A stretch of DNA of 64,000 bases from Metaphire vulgaris (GCA_018105865.1 CM030856.1:10425253-10489252); one strand, 5' to 3'; counted from the stretch's first letter, positions 17,796 to 46,428 are shown. Notes: generated by a model not told the origin, from the letters alone. Numbers and translations: made by a program.

Positions 17796-18629
17796 AGTAC
17801 GCGTACCAACTATTTAATAGTCTGATTCAGTGGCGTAGCCAAGGGGTGTTGGGGTTAAAACCCCCTTGGGCGCCGATGAAAATTTTTTAAAATGTGTTTC
17901 CATGCATTTTAAATTTTCGAACGCAGTTTTGAGGGTCAGACCCCCTTGGGGCTGCTGACCCAATTTTTTAAGCGCCATAGGCGTGACGACCTTTTTATGC
18001 TTGTCAGCATCTGAAAGGAAAAATTCAAGAAGGAAAGACATAGGATTAGTTCAAAAAATAAAATTTTAGGATTACCTACTGGACGGATTTTGCTTATCAA
18101 TGTTTTTTCAGATACACTTTTTGTTTCACATTTCTATGATGTCCTGAGGTCCCTCAAAGGCCTTGAACGCATGAACCCCAAACCATGGAAAAAATGCACA
18201 ATGATTGGGAAATAACTCTCTAAAATAATCCATAATAGACTCATTTTGTTTGTATTCTCTTTGGGCCGTGTCCTAGAGTCGCCACTGGTCAGATGGAGGT
18301 GCCAAAATGGTTCTTTTTCGTCAAACGCTTGGCCTCGGGCGCCCACCACTCTGCGCGCCACGGCAGAGTGGCATATGTAAAGGTTCAGCTACTCTGGTGG
18401 AACAGCCACCGGATTTTTAAAAATATATATTATCTCGCTTGCAGGCGTCATGTCCTTGAATTGGCATTTTGGGCTGGCAGTTCGGTACGTTAATACCAGG
18501 ACCAGCCAATAGACTGTTTGCCACATTCAAATCAATATGTGGTAGGCTAACTTGGGCAAACAGATGCAAATCAACACAACGAACTATGCCATCCCTGGCT
18601 GAGAGAAGTTAAAAATGTCCAATTTACGC

Positions 18630-20290
18630 AATAGAAAAATACCAGAGGCAAAATTCTGAATGCCAAGAACTTTTAATATACAAGAGATAGTGGCCTAATT
18701 TTTGAAAAAAACTTGATTAGCAGGTGCTCTTCACTTGCAGTCAAAGCTAACCAACGTCTGCTAATACAATTCTCTGTAGTTTAAAAACAATTTGCAATAG
18801 AAAATCCAGGCAAAATTCTGAATGCCAAGAACTTTTGATATACAAGAGATAGTGGCCTAATTTTTGAAAAAAACTTGATTAGCAGATGCTCTTCACTTGC
18901 CAGTCAAACGTGGTAGCCATTCACACGTCTGCTAATACAATACTCTGTAGTTTAAAAATGTCCAATTTACGCAATAGAAAATACCACAGGCAAAATTCTG
19001 AATGCCAAGAACTTTTGACATACAAGAGATAGTCTAATTTTTGAAAAAAACTTGATTAGCAGGTGCTCTTCACTTGCCAGTCAAACGTGCTAACCATTCG
19101 CACGTCTGCTAATACAATTCTCTGTAGTTTAAACATGTCCAATTTACGCAAAGAAAATACCACAGGCAAAATTCTGAATGCCAAGAACTTTTGATATACA
19201 AGAGAAAAAAACTTGATTAGCAGGTGCTCTTCACTTGCCAGTCAAACGTGCTAACCATTCACACGTCTGACAATTCTCTGTAGTTTAAAAATGTCCAATT
19301 TACGCAATAGAAAATACCACAGGCAAAATTCTGAATGCCAAGAGAGATAGTGGCCTAATTGGAAAAAAAACTTGATTAGCAGATGCTCTTCACTTGCCAG
19401 TCAAACGGTATATTGTCTGCTAATACAATACTCTGTAGTTTAAAAATGTCCAATTTACGCAATAGAAAATACCACAGGCAAAATTCTGAATGCCAAGAAC
19501 TTTTGACATACAAAATAGTGGCCTAATTTTGAAAAAAAAAAACTTGATTAGCAGGTGCTCTTCACTTGCCATCAAACGTGCTAACCATTCGCACGTCTGC
19601 TAATACAATTCTCTGTAGTTTAAACATGTCAACACTGCTCAGGCAAAATTCTGAATGCCAAGAACTTTTAATATACAAGAGATAGTGGCCTAATTTTTGA
19701 AAAAAATTGATTAGCAGGTGCTCTTCACTTGCAGTCAAACGTGCTAACCATTCACACGTCTGCTAATACAATTCTCTGTAGTTTAAAAATTCCATTGATA
19801 AAATAACACAAAATTTTCAAGAATTTTTTATACAAGAGATAGTGGCCTAATTTTTGAAAAAAACTTGATTAGCAGGTGCTCTTCACTTGCCAGTCAAACG
19901 TGCTAACCATTCGCACGTCTGCTAATACAATTCTCTGTAGTTTAAACATGTCCAATTTACGCAATAGAAAATACCACAGGCAAAATTCTGAATGCCAAGA
20001 ACTTTTGATATACAAGAGATAGTGGCCTAATTTTTGAAAAAAATTGATTAGCAGGTGCTCTTCACTTGCCAGTCAAACGTGCTAACCATTCACGTCTGCT
20101 AATACAATTCTCTGTAGTTTAAAAATGTCCAATTTACGCAATAGAAAATACCACAGGCAAAATTCTGAATGCCAAGAACTTTTTGATATACAAGAGATAG
20201 TGGCCTAATTTTTTGAAAAAAACTTGATTAGCAGGTGCTCTTCACTTGCCAGTCAAATGCTAACCATTCACACGTCTTAATACAATTCTC
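18630..20290 (+). repeat. Ten-unit satellite of about 168 bp inside the foldback arm
   Basis: Units marked by CTTGATTAGCAG begin near 18711, 18871, 19048, 19214, 19372, 19542, 19708, 19866, 20045 and 20226, spaced 158-181 bp apart. Each unit also has GTCTGCTAATACAATTCTCT and CAAAATTCTGAATGCCAAG. Small deletions separate units. The right arm lacks the array, so it expanded or inserted in the left arm only. Confidence 0.9.
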
Positions 20291-20529
20291 TGGATCACGT
20301 TGTCCAGGAGCTAATTATCTGGACACAAAGAAAATCTGGAACCGTTCCGTCGACTATCATGTATAAGCAGAGAACAATCTACTCATTCTGGGTGAAACAC
20401 CTCCACGCGGGGGCGCTCACGAAACCCAGAGTCATTCACCAGGCTCGATGGATGACGTGCAATTTGTTTGCTGGCAAAATGTTCACGTTTCATCATCAGA
20501 TGTTATATGACGCTGAAATGATTGACTCG

Positions 20530-20960
20530 CTGCAAAGTTTTTCAGCAGCCTTGATAATCAGGATCTCATGACCATTAATCAATGGCCAAGCCTGACAAGC
20601 CATCCTGTGCTGATGCTCAAACTCTGAAACAGGATATATGCGATTCTGGACCAATAAAATTGGTTTGATTCATCGCACTGTTTTTGGAATGAGGTTTTAC
20701 GAAAATGGTGAGTACAAAAATACAATTAATTACTTTGATGCAATATGGCTTCACTTTGCTTGTTTGCAGTTTGCTGAACAGGGCAAAAGGAACAGCATCC
20801 TAGTGGCGGTACCAACAGTGGTTTTAGTTTTCGGATGACCACTTCAGCAACATCATGATCTACATCGCTGTAGGCAAACATGTCTTTGAAAATTCTAACT
20901 GATGAACTGCAATGCTGGCCTTCGTCCATGCTTGCGTTCTGATTTTTCTCTTTTCGATCA
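20530..20960. other. Loop of the foldback element
   Basis: Unpaired sequence between the arms. A 67-codon minus-strand open frame (20726-20929) exists but has no recognisable motif, and I do not call it a gene. Confidence 0.4.
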
Positions 20961-21939
20961 TCTCAGCGTCATATGACATGTGATGATGAAACATGAACAT
21001 TTTGCCAGCATACAAAACGTCATTTTCATCATCCGCGTGGAAGGTGTTTCACCCAGAATGAACTTATACATGATAGTCGTCACGGGGCACGGTTCCAGAT
21101 TCTCTTTGTGTCCAGATATTTTAGCTCCTGAACAACGTGACCCTTAACTTCTCTCAGCCAGGGATGGCATAGTTCGATTGTGTTGATTTGCATCTGTTTG
21201 CCCAAAGTAGCCTACCACATATTGATTTGAATGGCAAACAGTCTATTGCCTGGTCCTGGTACTTAACCGAACTTCCAGCCAACCCAAAATGCCAATTCAA
21301 GGAATGACGCCTGCAAGCGAGATAATATATATTTTAAAATCCGGTGGCTGTTCCACCAGAGTAGCTGAACCTTTACATATGCCACTTTATGCCGTGGCGC
21401 GCGCAGAGTGGTGGTCGCCCGAGGCCAAGCCTAAAAAATGTTTGACGAGCAAAAAAATGAAGGTCGCCGAGTCAATTTTGGCACCTCCATCTGGTCGGCG
21501 CCCGGGGCCACGCCCCCCACAAATCCCCTCTGCACGCTACTGACTCTATGGACACGGCCCAAAGAGAATACAAACAAAATGAGTCTATTATGACATATCC
21601 ATGATTATTTTAGAGAGTTATGAAGTATTTAGTCCCAATCATTGTGCATTTTTTCCATGGTTTGGGGGTTCATGCGTTCAAGGCCTTTGAGGGACCTTAG
21701 GACATCATAGAAATGTGAAATAAAAAGTGTATCTGAATTCAAAATTGATAGTAGCATGACAATCCGTCCAGTAGGCATAACTTTTTGAAAATTTTATTTT
21801 TTTGAACACCCCTAACATAGGATAGATACATAGGATGACCTCTTTTTGCTTGTCAAGATTTTTCGAAAATTGGCTACGGTCAAAAGTCAAAACCAAACCC
21901 CTCCCTTCCGGAAATCCTGGCTACGCCACTGGTCTAATC

Positions 21940-22197
21940 GGTTCTTTTTCGGCGTTCTAATTGTGCACAGACGAGCTTTTAGACTCTTGACGAGTCTACA
22001 GAAAAGATGCAAGCATCCAAGTACGTTAATATTAGACCCTATTATAAGTTCGTTCAGAATAAAACGCTGGCGGTCCTAGGGACATGAAAATCACAACGCA
22101 ACATAGCGAATTATGTACAGATATGCAAGTACAGTATGAACAACGACGGCGAATTGCTGCAGACAAGTGAAACATCGAGAACATGAAACATCCGCTC
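21940..22197. other. Spacer, nothing recognised
   Basis: Unique-looking sequence between the foldback element and the next inverted-repeat element. Confidence 0.4.
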
Positions 22198-22833
22198 TTA
22201 ATCTAATCTTAAACTTCTATAGCGCCGCTATATAATGCAGAGGAGTATCAGCCGATGGCACACCATATAAAAACATTAATGATCAAGGACAAATCCAAGG
22301 TATCCGACCGGACAAACGGTTAAAAGTCTATGGCGGATAAGTCATGTAGAAAAGATGGGGGTTTTAAATTAATCTTGTTCTAAAGATACGGTTCGTGAGA
22401 AGATTGACATGGCAAACAAGAAGGCTGAAAAAACGGCATGTTGACTTGTTATTTAATTTCCGGCCCCCTGCTAAGGGGCGCCAAATACCCTAACTGAGGT
22501 CACTGTCATCAGTGCAGTGAATTCTATTGAAACTATCAACACTGCTCAGTAATTATAACGTAGGTCCTATAGGGCCTACACTATAATCCTTCTGTTCCAT
22601 TGATACAACGCATTTTCATTTTTTCGCAGAGACGGCTTCACAGAGGGTCCGTGCCTCTTTCATTGAATGCCTGGTCTTCATGGCATGGCTTATTCACTAT
22701 AGACTGTCACCCGTTTGTCCGGCCGGATGCCGTGGATTTGTCCTGGATCATTAATGATTTCGATTTGGTGTTCCATCGACTGATGCTCCTGTGCATTATG
22801 TAGTGGCGCTATAGAAGTTTGAGATTAGATTAA
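22198..22833. mobile_element. MITE with about 150-bp terminal inverted repeats
   Basis: The left arm (22198-22350) and right arm (22680-22833) share TTAATCTAATCT, AAACTTCTATAGCGCC, CATTAATGATC and CCGGACAAACGG in inverted order. The centre is unpaired. Confidence 0.75.
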
Positions 22834-22874
22834 GCTTGCATATCGCACTCATTCTAAGCAAATGGACTAGTCCA

Positions 22875-23177
22875 CAGTGGCGGTTCCACCATGTTGATGA
22901 CTGGGGATGCATCTCCCACCGGGGTTCCGGATGACCTTTTTGGCTTGTCAATCTATTTTCTGGCGAGTTTTAAAAAAAATTAGCGAAAAAACTGCGAATG
23001 ACCTTTTTTGCTCGGCGAGCTTATTTGGCAAGTTTTATTAACATTTAGGCCTAGAGGGCAAAACATTAACGATTAACTTTTTCTCTCTTTTCTTTTTATT
23101 CTTCGCTTTTCATCCCCTCCACCAACTTCCTATAAATGTTTTTCATCATCCACCAAGAATTCCTGGAACCGCCACTG
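22875..23177. mobile_element. hAT-type MITE, CAGTGGCGGTTCCA family
   Basis: Ends CAGTGGCGGTTCCA and TGGAACCGCCACTG. The flanks CTAGTCCA and TTAGTCCA match at 7 of 8 bases. It carries two copies of the GACCTTTTTTGCTYG motif. Confidence 0.85.
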
Positions 23178-23185
23178 TTAGTCCA

Positions 23186-23960
23186 AGTTTATGAATAACA
23201 TTGCGGCGCTTTTCGGTAGCGTTGAAGTTGCCACCATAAAGTCCTCCCTCCCATCCCCTCTCCACTTGCCAAATCCTGGAGCTGCCCCTGTTTCTTCGGC
23301 CACTTTTCGTGCTGCACTGAAAATCTCAGCACCACATACACAGTACACAGCTTACACATTACGGGTCGTAATGAAAGCGTTGCTTCAAAGCATAATAAAA
23401 ATAGTAGGCGACAAAATGTTGCTGCCACAAAAAGTACACGAAAATACAAGCAATAGACCTATATTGAGAAGAAACTCGTAAAATATAGCAAACTGAGCAT
23501 GAAAAAACTGCGAAACAGTTCCAAATCATCACACCAGTAGAACTTTAAAACGCCAGTGGCAAGCCATGGTTAAAAACTGGGGCGTCGACATTTTTGAGTA
23601 AAAAAGTTTAGCAGTGAACGGTCGTCAAGGAGTCCTTTGCATATTGACGTGTTCACCGCTCATGCTACCTATACCCGCTCCCTAGGAACTTTCTCGACGG
23701 CTTTGCGCTAATCTCACGACCGGCTCCAACCAGTGACCCAAAATAGTGGGCTCGGTCCCCCCGTGCACCCTCCATCGATTACGCCAATGAAAAATACCAA
23801 CCGATCTTTCTTTCAGATGCCCTTTGTTCTGACACGTCGGTTAATTGATAGCACGACAAATATTGGATATATGTTGTCATGAAATAGCAGACTGTCACAC
23901 TATCCAATCGATTACTGATCGTCACTCGTATACGTTAATATACCGATAAGATGACAATTA
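23186..23960. other. No gene seen
   Basis: Mixed repeat remnants. The piece at 23265-23290 resembles the TTGCCAAATCCTGGAGC end of the CAGTGGCGGCTCCA family. Open frames here are short and unconvincing. Confidence 0.4.
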
Positions 23961-23968
23961 GAATTTTT

Positions 23969-24238
23969 CAGTGGCGGTTCCAGGATTTCTTGGTGGGGGG
24001 ATGAAAAGAGGGAGAAATTCAATAGACTGCCGAACAGGAAAAAGCTTACAAGCAAAAAAGGCACTTTTCTCGAATTTTACTAGACTTTTACCGAAAAATA
24101 GGTTGACAGGCAAAAAAGGTCACCCGCAGTTTTCCCCCGTCATTTTACTTGACTTTCACCCAAAAATAGTTTGACAAGCAAAAAAAAGTCCGGCGGGAGA
24201 ATGCATCCCCACTAAACCCCCACGTGGAACCGCTACTG
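23969..24238. mobile_element. hAT-type MITE, CAGTGGCGGTTCCA family
   Basis: Ends CAGTGGCGGTTCCAGG and GTGGAACCGCTACTG. The flanks GAATTTTT and GACTTTTT match at 7 of 8. The interior has three GACAAGCAAAAAAGGTC-like motifs. It is similar to copies at 45210 and 60835. Confidence 0.85.
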
Positions 24239-24246
24239 GACTTTTT

Positions 24247-24995
24247 AGTAGATTTCAAAATTATTACAAGATAATTTTACACAAAGTAGATCAAAATAAT
24301 ATATTTTCACACATTTCCAAGGAGGAGGAATGAAAACATTTTACAGACTAAAGTCCAAGAGATCAAAATCGTCTCGAATTACAATTAACTTCGTGGCAAA
24401 ATTCTAGTTTCTTGAATCGGGGAGTCGTAGAAACCGTCCGAATGACCCCCACTCCAGTGACTCCACCTCACCCCAAACAAACCACTACCCTGAATTTAAT
24501 TTTGAGAGCAAAAAGACGCACGTTTTTATTCACCGCCGGTATCCAGAAACAACGCAGCCACTGGGCCTCCACCCTCGAGTCCCCCCTACTTTTTAAGAGA
24601 CTACCAATGGCTTGCCAAAGAGTGGTAGACGTCCGAGACAAAAGTCAATTTGGATGCCCCCTCCACCTCAGTGTTAGGTTTTAACGAGCAGAAAAAGGTC
24701 GCCGAGACATTTTCGATGCCCTTATCTGATGTGGATATCCGGGGCCAAATCGATAACTTGTAAGGGTTTTCATGTAAAAAAAGGTGTTGACGAGGAAAGA
24801 TGGTCGCCGAGTCAATTCGGATGCCCCCATCTAGTGGATACCCGGGGCCACCGCCCCACCGTCCCCTCTGCACGCCACTGGAGACAACCATAGGGAAGGG
24901 GGAGGTATAATGGTTGGAACCCCCACCTTTTCATCAAGGTTTGCGCCATCGCACGCAGCACTCGGTGGAACGAGGAGGAGGAGGGGAGGAGGAGG
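24247..24995. other. Degenerate MITE sequence
   Basis: Contains repeated CGAGCAGAAAAAGGTCGCCGAG-type words (near 24683 and 24789) and a CACGCCACTGG end near 24874. These are remnants of CAGTGGCGT-type elements without clear left ends. No gene seen. Confidence 0.45.
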
Positions 24996-25200
24996 CAGTG
25001 GAGGCTCCACATGGGGACCATGGCGGCCCGTGCCCCCTTATTGGATGCCTGCCCCGAGTTGCTCCCACGTTGGGACCCATACGGTCACACCTACTTCTAC
25101 ATACCTATAGTATCAACAAATGGTTGGCCCCATGCTTAAAAGTAGCCACCCCAACGTCCCCCGCCTCCACCCCACTTGCCAAATCCTGGAGCCGCCACTG
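24996..25200. mobile_element. hAT-type MITE, CAGTGGCGGCTCCA family
   Basis: Ends CAGTGGAGGCTCCA and TGGAGCCGCCACTG. The flanks GGAGGAGG and GGAGAAGG match at 7 of 8. It lies 29 bp downstream of the stop codon of the minus-strand membrane-protein gene, so it is probably in that gene's 3' UTR. Confidence 0.8.
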
Positions 25201-25228
25201 GGAGAAGGAGAAGGAGGAGGAGGAAATT

Positions 25229-42204
<16,976 letters not shown>

Positions 42205-42234
42205 TTCAGCGGTTTTTGTAACGTGCTATTAAAA

Positions 42235-42862
42235 AAAAAACTGCATTCGGCCATCTGGCCAACGTTGGTTGAAAGGAATCTTCTGAATTTTGAATAAATG
42301 GTAAATGAAAAGCTCGCATTCAATTATACTGAAAATGTAGCAAATATATTTGGTATAATTATTCATACTTTTGCCAAATAAGACAAAGGGGAGAAATAAA
42401 TATTGAAATTTCTTGAAAATTGTCTTATTAAAATTTGCCAGGAACACACCTTTGTTACTCGTCCTAAAAGTCATATGAGTATGGTAAAATCGCTTAACCG
42501 CTAGGTCGATCAGGTCCGATTACCATTCCCTATTGTTAGTGGAGTTTCAGAGCAAAATGGTCGGAATACGCTTTTCTAGCGTTATTGCAAAATAAGATTA
42601 ATTTCTAAAAGTACTATAGGCCAGGGTTGTCCTAACAAACTCTCATAAAACACTAATCACTTTAATATAAGCCGTGTGTGGAGGAATGTAGGCACGTAAA
42701 TTTCTCAAAACCTAAGCCTACTTGCAACTTTCAAGGTTAGCGACATTGAAAATGGCACGTTAGAAAATGACACTTTTAATCTAATTCGCGACCCACTAGA
42801 ACCCACTAGACTGAGCCCTGCGACCCACTTTTGGGTCGTGACCCACAGTTTAGGAAACACTG
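42235..42862. mobile_element. hAT (Charlie-like) non-autonomous element, copy A
   Basis: The right end reads GTGACCCACAGTTTAGGAAA and CACTG, the complement of the CAGTGTTTCC...GGGTCACGACCC terminus of hAT elements. The interior is shared in inverted orientation with 55146-55920. The left end is approximate. Confidence 0.65.
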
Positions 42863-42869
42863 TCCTAAC

Positions 42870-43567
42870 TGATAATTTTTTATCCTCAGCTTAGCACAAA
42901 TGTCACGTCCAGTCTAGCCTCAAAAAAGGGGACCTTCCCCCTTTGGCCCCCTCCGTGGGTACGCCAATGTTAGTATCAGTGTTTTATACTATAGAATTTA
43001 AGATTATGGCGTGCGTTTCCAAAATAGAATTCGGAAGAATTTAAAAGGCATGCAAGCAAATGTAAACTTTTTCAGTGGGGATTCCCCCTCACTGCCCAAC
43101 TGCATCCCCCTACTGCTACATTCCCCACCACTACATCCTCCCACTGCTACACTTCTCCAACAACTACATCCCCCAAGCTCGACATATTCCCCCCACCCAC
43201 TGCTCCAGGTCACAAATCGCACCCTGATTTTGTCCACTGACATTTTGTCCCCATGACATTTTGTCCGTGACATTTTGTTCGCGGACATTGTGTCCTAGCA
43301 CCGTTCTTTAGTCATTTGTGTTTTTATGCAGCAAGTGCTAAATAAGGATATATATTTTGAATCATGGCATCGAATATTAAGTCTTCTAATTAATCAGGAC
43401 CAGTTCTCCACGGTACAGTACAGTCGTTCCAGGCTTTAAGATCATGACATCCCCGCCAGCAAAAGACCCTCGGTTTCAGAAGACACGCAGCTCCCAACAG
43501 ATACACCATCTGTTATGCGCAGTTATGCTGTTAGTCGTCACGTCTCTGGTCTCAGTCTAATCGCCAG
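42870..43567. other. MITE remnants and short repeats, no gene
   Basis: Holds a copy of the CAAATCGCACCCTG element (43069-43225) and five degenerate TGACATTTTGTCC units (43233-43292). No convincing exon before 43568. Confidence 0.45.
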
Positions 43568-43695
43568 CAATCATCGCCATCTCTGACGACGAATGCGAAG
43601 AAGACGAATCCTGTGAATTAATTGGTGGAAATCGAACGATCGATATAGCTTTCGAAGCATTTGCAGTTCAAGCCAGAAACATAGACCACGAGATG
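43568..43695 (+). CDS. Isolated candidate exon
   Basis: Candidate acceptor ATCGCCAG|CAATCA just after an in-frame TAA. It reads IIAISDDECEEDESCELIGG and AFEAFAVQARNIDHEMT. It runs into a CAGA microsatellite with no clear donor, so the end is arbitrary. No family recognised. Confidence 0.3.
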
Positions 43696-43792
<97 letters not shown>

Positions 43793-44050
43793 TAGACAGA
43801 AAGACAGACAGACGGACAGACAGACAGACAGACAAACAGAAAGACAGACAGACAGACAAACGGACAGACAGACAAACGGACAGACAGACAAACAGACAGA
43901 CAGACCGACGGACGGACTGACGAACTGACAGACATACAGACAGCAAATAGACTGGATAGCAGACTGACTAGCAGATCGAGAGACAGACAAGCAGACTGAC
44001 TGACAGACACACTGACATACAGGCAGGCAGGCAGGCAGACCGACAGACAA
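43694..44050 (+). repeat. (CAGA)n microsatellite
   Basis: About 355 bp of CAGA units with variant CGGA, CAAA and CTGA units toward the 3' side. Confidence 0.95.
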
Positions 44051-44323
44051 ATGCAAATATTTGAGGTTATAGAAAAGATGAAAAGCCCACGGATGACTAA
44101 ACTGATATGCCTTTCTACAGTATGTTTGGTGCAATATTATATTAGGCAAACGTCGCTCAAACTAAGCCCTATAACTCTTGAAACAGAAAGAAAACGCCAC
44201 ACGAGGACCGATACGATGGGACAGTTGCATCCAATACGCAGATGTTCTGAGTCCCCCTACATGTAGGCCTATCCACAGAATGGAAAGACAGCTGGATTAG
44301 AAAGATCTTGTTTTGCTGTAGAG

Positions 44324-44602
44324 CAGAGCTATTCAAATGGCGGTCCGCGCGCGGGCCTGATTCGACCCGCAGGCCTGATCCGGCCCGCCAGGGGGTGTTT
44401 GACGGCCCGCGAAGATATCGAAACGATAAACACATTATTTTCTTATACATACGATATATTTCTAGGTTCCTGTTTTCCTCCTTCCTGGTTTCTCTTACTC
44501 GTAAACTATATTTTTAAACTACAAAATTTTTTTCACTTGGTCCTCGAGCACCAGCAGTGAAAAATCTGGCCCGTCATGAAATTTAGTTGACTATCCCTTC
44601 TG
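44324..44602. mobile_element. hAT (Charlie-like) element with GGCCCGC interior
   Basis: Starts CAGAGCTATTCAAATGGCGG and ends CTATCCCTTCTG; CTGTAGAG occurs at both edges. The interior (CTGATCCGGCCCGCCAGGGG) is a classic hAT-derived repeat style. A related fragment is at 26430-26520. Confidence 0.6.
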
Positions 44603-44693
44603 TAGAGGGTTAAAATAAATGGGGGGGGGGATGCGAAAATAACCTCAGTCAGACTCAGAGGACGGCTTATCCGTCTGAACCAGTTAAATCTGT

Positions 44694-44728
44694 CACGTGT
44701 CACGTGTCACGTGCTTGGCGATGAGTCA
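44694..44728 (+). promoter_or_regulatory. Triple E-box plus AP-1-like site
   Basis: CACGTG occurs at 44694, 44701 and 44708 with exact 7-bp spacing. TGAGTCA follows at 44722-44728. CACGTG is bound by bHLH-ZIP factors and TGAGTCA by AP-1 factors (family knowledge). No transcript start is defined. Confidence 0.45.
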
Positions 44729-44731
44729 CAG

Positions 44732-44851
44732 GAGTTCGCTTAATTGAAAAGCATCTTCGGCGTTTGGTTGCCAAGAGACTCAGAGTCGAGCCAACTCCTC
44801 GGCCGCGGGGTCAATATGCATACAGCGTGCGCCCGCCCGAGTCGTCCGCGA

Positions 44852-44898
<47 letters not shown>

Positions 44899-45130
44899 AG
44901 AAAAGCAAAGAAAAGCGGCGGCGAAAGAAGCCGAAGACTTCCACCCACAACAACAATAATTCTCAATATCGAACGAAACGAGACAGAGCAAACGCTGGCC
45001 AGCAATGCGCTGCCTCGATTCCCCCGACGACGGACAAATTCAGTTGTCTCTGGACCCGACGATCTACAGAGCGTCTTCTGCTCAGTCTCTGATGATGATA
45101 TGCAGGACGTTCAACTACTAGTTGACGAGC
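44732..45130 (+). CDS. Candidate exon or first-exon region
   Basis: An open frame with VAKRLRVEPTPRPRGQYAYS, then a CAGA microsatellite read as QTDR, then ALPRFPRRRTNSVVSG and PDDLQSVFCSVSDDDMQDVQ. A GT-rich run follows. Both flanking parts look protein-like, but QTDR is open in all frames, so continuity is uncertain. No family recognised. Confidence 0.3.
44853..44900 (+). repeat. (CAGA)n microsatellite
   Basis: Twelve CAGA units inside the candidate exon above. Confidence 0.95.
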
Positions 45131-45209
45131 GTGTGTGTGTGTGCGCGCGCGCGTGTGGTGTGTCTGGCCTTCTGTTTTACAGTGCAAAAGTAGTATATAT
45201 ATATATATT

Positions 45210-45601
45210 CAGTGGCGGTTCCAGGATTTCTTGGTGGGGGGATGAAATGCTTTCATAGAAAGTTGGTGGGGGATGAAAATAGAAGAAATAAATAAATAAA
45301 ATTTTGCCGAAAAAAGCTGAAAATGGAATTTCATCCTTACTTTGACTACACTTTTACCGAAATATAGGTTGGCAAGCAAAAAGGTCATCCGCAGTTTTTC
45401 TCCGTAGTTTTACTAGACTTTTTACCCCAAAATATGTTTCAAAGGCAAAAAAAGTAAGTCCGGAAGTCCGGTGGCAGGGCTCTCCTCTTTGTCTCTCCCA
45501 GTTTGTCTGTCTGTCTGTCTCTCTCTCTCTCATTTTCTCTCATTCTCTCTCAACTGTATATATATGCACCTCCACTAATCCCCCACGTGAAATCGCCACT
45601 G
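45210..45601. mobile_element. hAT-type MITE with perfect 8-bp duplication
   Basis: Ends CAGTGGCGGTTCCAGG and CGTGAAATCGCCACTG, flanked by TATATATT on both sides. It is in the CAGTGGCGGTTCCA family and contains GACAAGC-type motifs and an internal TCTG/CT microsatellite. Confidence 0.88.
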
Positions 45602-45702
45602 TATATATTATATATTACTTAAAAAGTACATGTTCACAGTTGAAATGAACGCTTTCCCCCAAAATTAATTACCCAAATTATATTTTATTACTAAAGGGGT
45701 TA

Positions 45703-45706
<4 letters not shown>

Positions 45707-45752
<46 letters not shown>
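45707..45752 (+). repeat. (AT)n microsatellite, left
   Basis: Directly precedes the LINE fragment. Confidence 0.95.
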
Positions 45753-45756
<4 letters not shown>

Positions 45757-46002
45757 ACAGCCTGTTGGTCTTGGCTCCGGACACACTGATTCGCAGACTC
45801 CAGGTCGTCCAGAATTCAGTCGCTCACCTCATAACTGGCGCAGGAAGAAGAAATCACATCACCCCAGTACTAAATCAATCAACTACGCTGGCTACCAGTC
45901 AGACAGAGGAGCAAATTCAAGATCATCTCGCTGGTCGACAAATGTCTTTCGGGAAGAGGCACCCGGATACCTGGCCAAGGATTGCCTCTAAGTGCGCCTA
46001 GA
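45757..46002 (+). mobile_element. CR1/L2-type LINE reverse transcriptase fragment
   Basis: It encodes LAPDTLIRRLQVVQNSVAHL and ITGAGRRNHITPVL, the region C-terminal to the RT catalytic core of CR1/L2/Jockey-like elements. A frame shift follows (the TSQTEEQIQDHL part matches another frame). It is bounded on both sides by AT microsatellites. Confidence 0.75.
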
Positions 46003-46003
46003 A

Positions 46004-46008
<5 letters not shown>

Positions 46009-46068
<60 letters not shown>
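46009..46068 (+). repeat. (AT)n microsatellite, right
   Basis: Directly follows the LINE fragment. Confidence 0.95.
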
Positions 46069-46071
<3 letters not shown>

Positions 46072-46426
46072 GTCGAGTGGGTGCAATCGATATGACGGGA
46101 TAATGACGCATTGAATTGGTGACCATGGCAGTTCTCAGTCGCGTTCCAGTCTCACAACTGTGCTGGCGATTAGAGTATGCGAAGACCAAGCCACTGAACG
46201 CATGCTACGAACGAACGCAGTGGCTATGCACTGCAGCAAATGGGTCCATCTATTGTTTAGGCTTATTGGTTTTTGGTTTTCATATGGTTTGGTTTCGGGC
46301 TTTCAGGTTTTTTCTTTGTGGGGAGGTATTATAGAAGTGGACAAACTTATTGTAAAGTCATGTTGCAACTGAGAACGAAAACTGCAGAATTACTTTAGTT
46401 TCGGTAACTGACAGCGTATGAATGTG

Positions 46427-46428
<2 letters not shown>

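Larger units (their letters stand above)
17828..21931. mobile_element. 4.1-kb hAT-like foldback element
   Basis: The outer ends are CAGTGGCGTAGCCAAGG and CCTGGCTACGCCACTG, flanked by GTCTGATT and GTCTAATC (6/8 match). Nearly the whole element is one long inverted repeat. The left arm (17828-18609 plus 20288-20530) pairs with the right arm (about 20960-21931), for example CTGGCTGAGAGAAGTTAA at 18594-18613 with its complement at 21148-21165. A central loop of about 430 bp has no recognisable transposase. A satellite array splits the left arm. Confidence 0.8.

Noticed and set aside
18630..20290. A CRISPR-like regularly spaced array
   Set aside because: Units are about 168 bp with similarity along their full length, there are no short repeats with unique spacers and no cas genes, and the context is a eukaryotic transposon arm.
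20359..20929. Transposase in the foldback element loop
   Set aside because: Short frames on both strands lack any DDE or hAT dimerisation motif.
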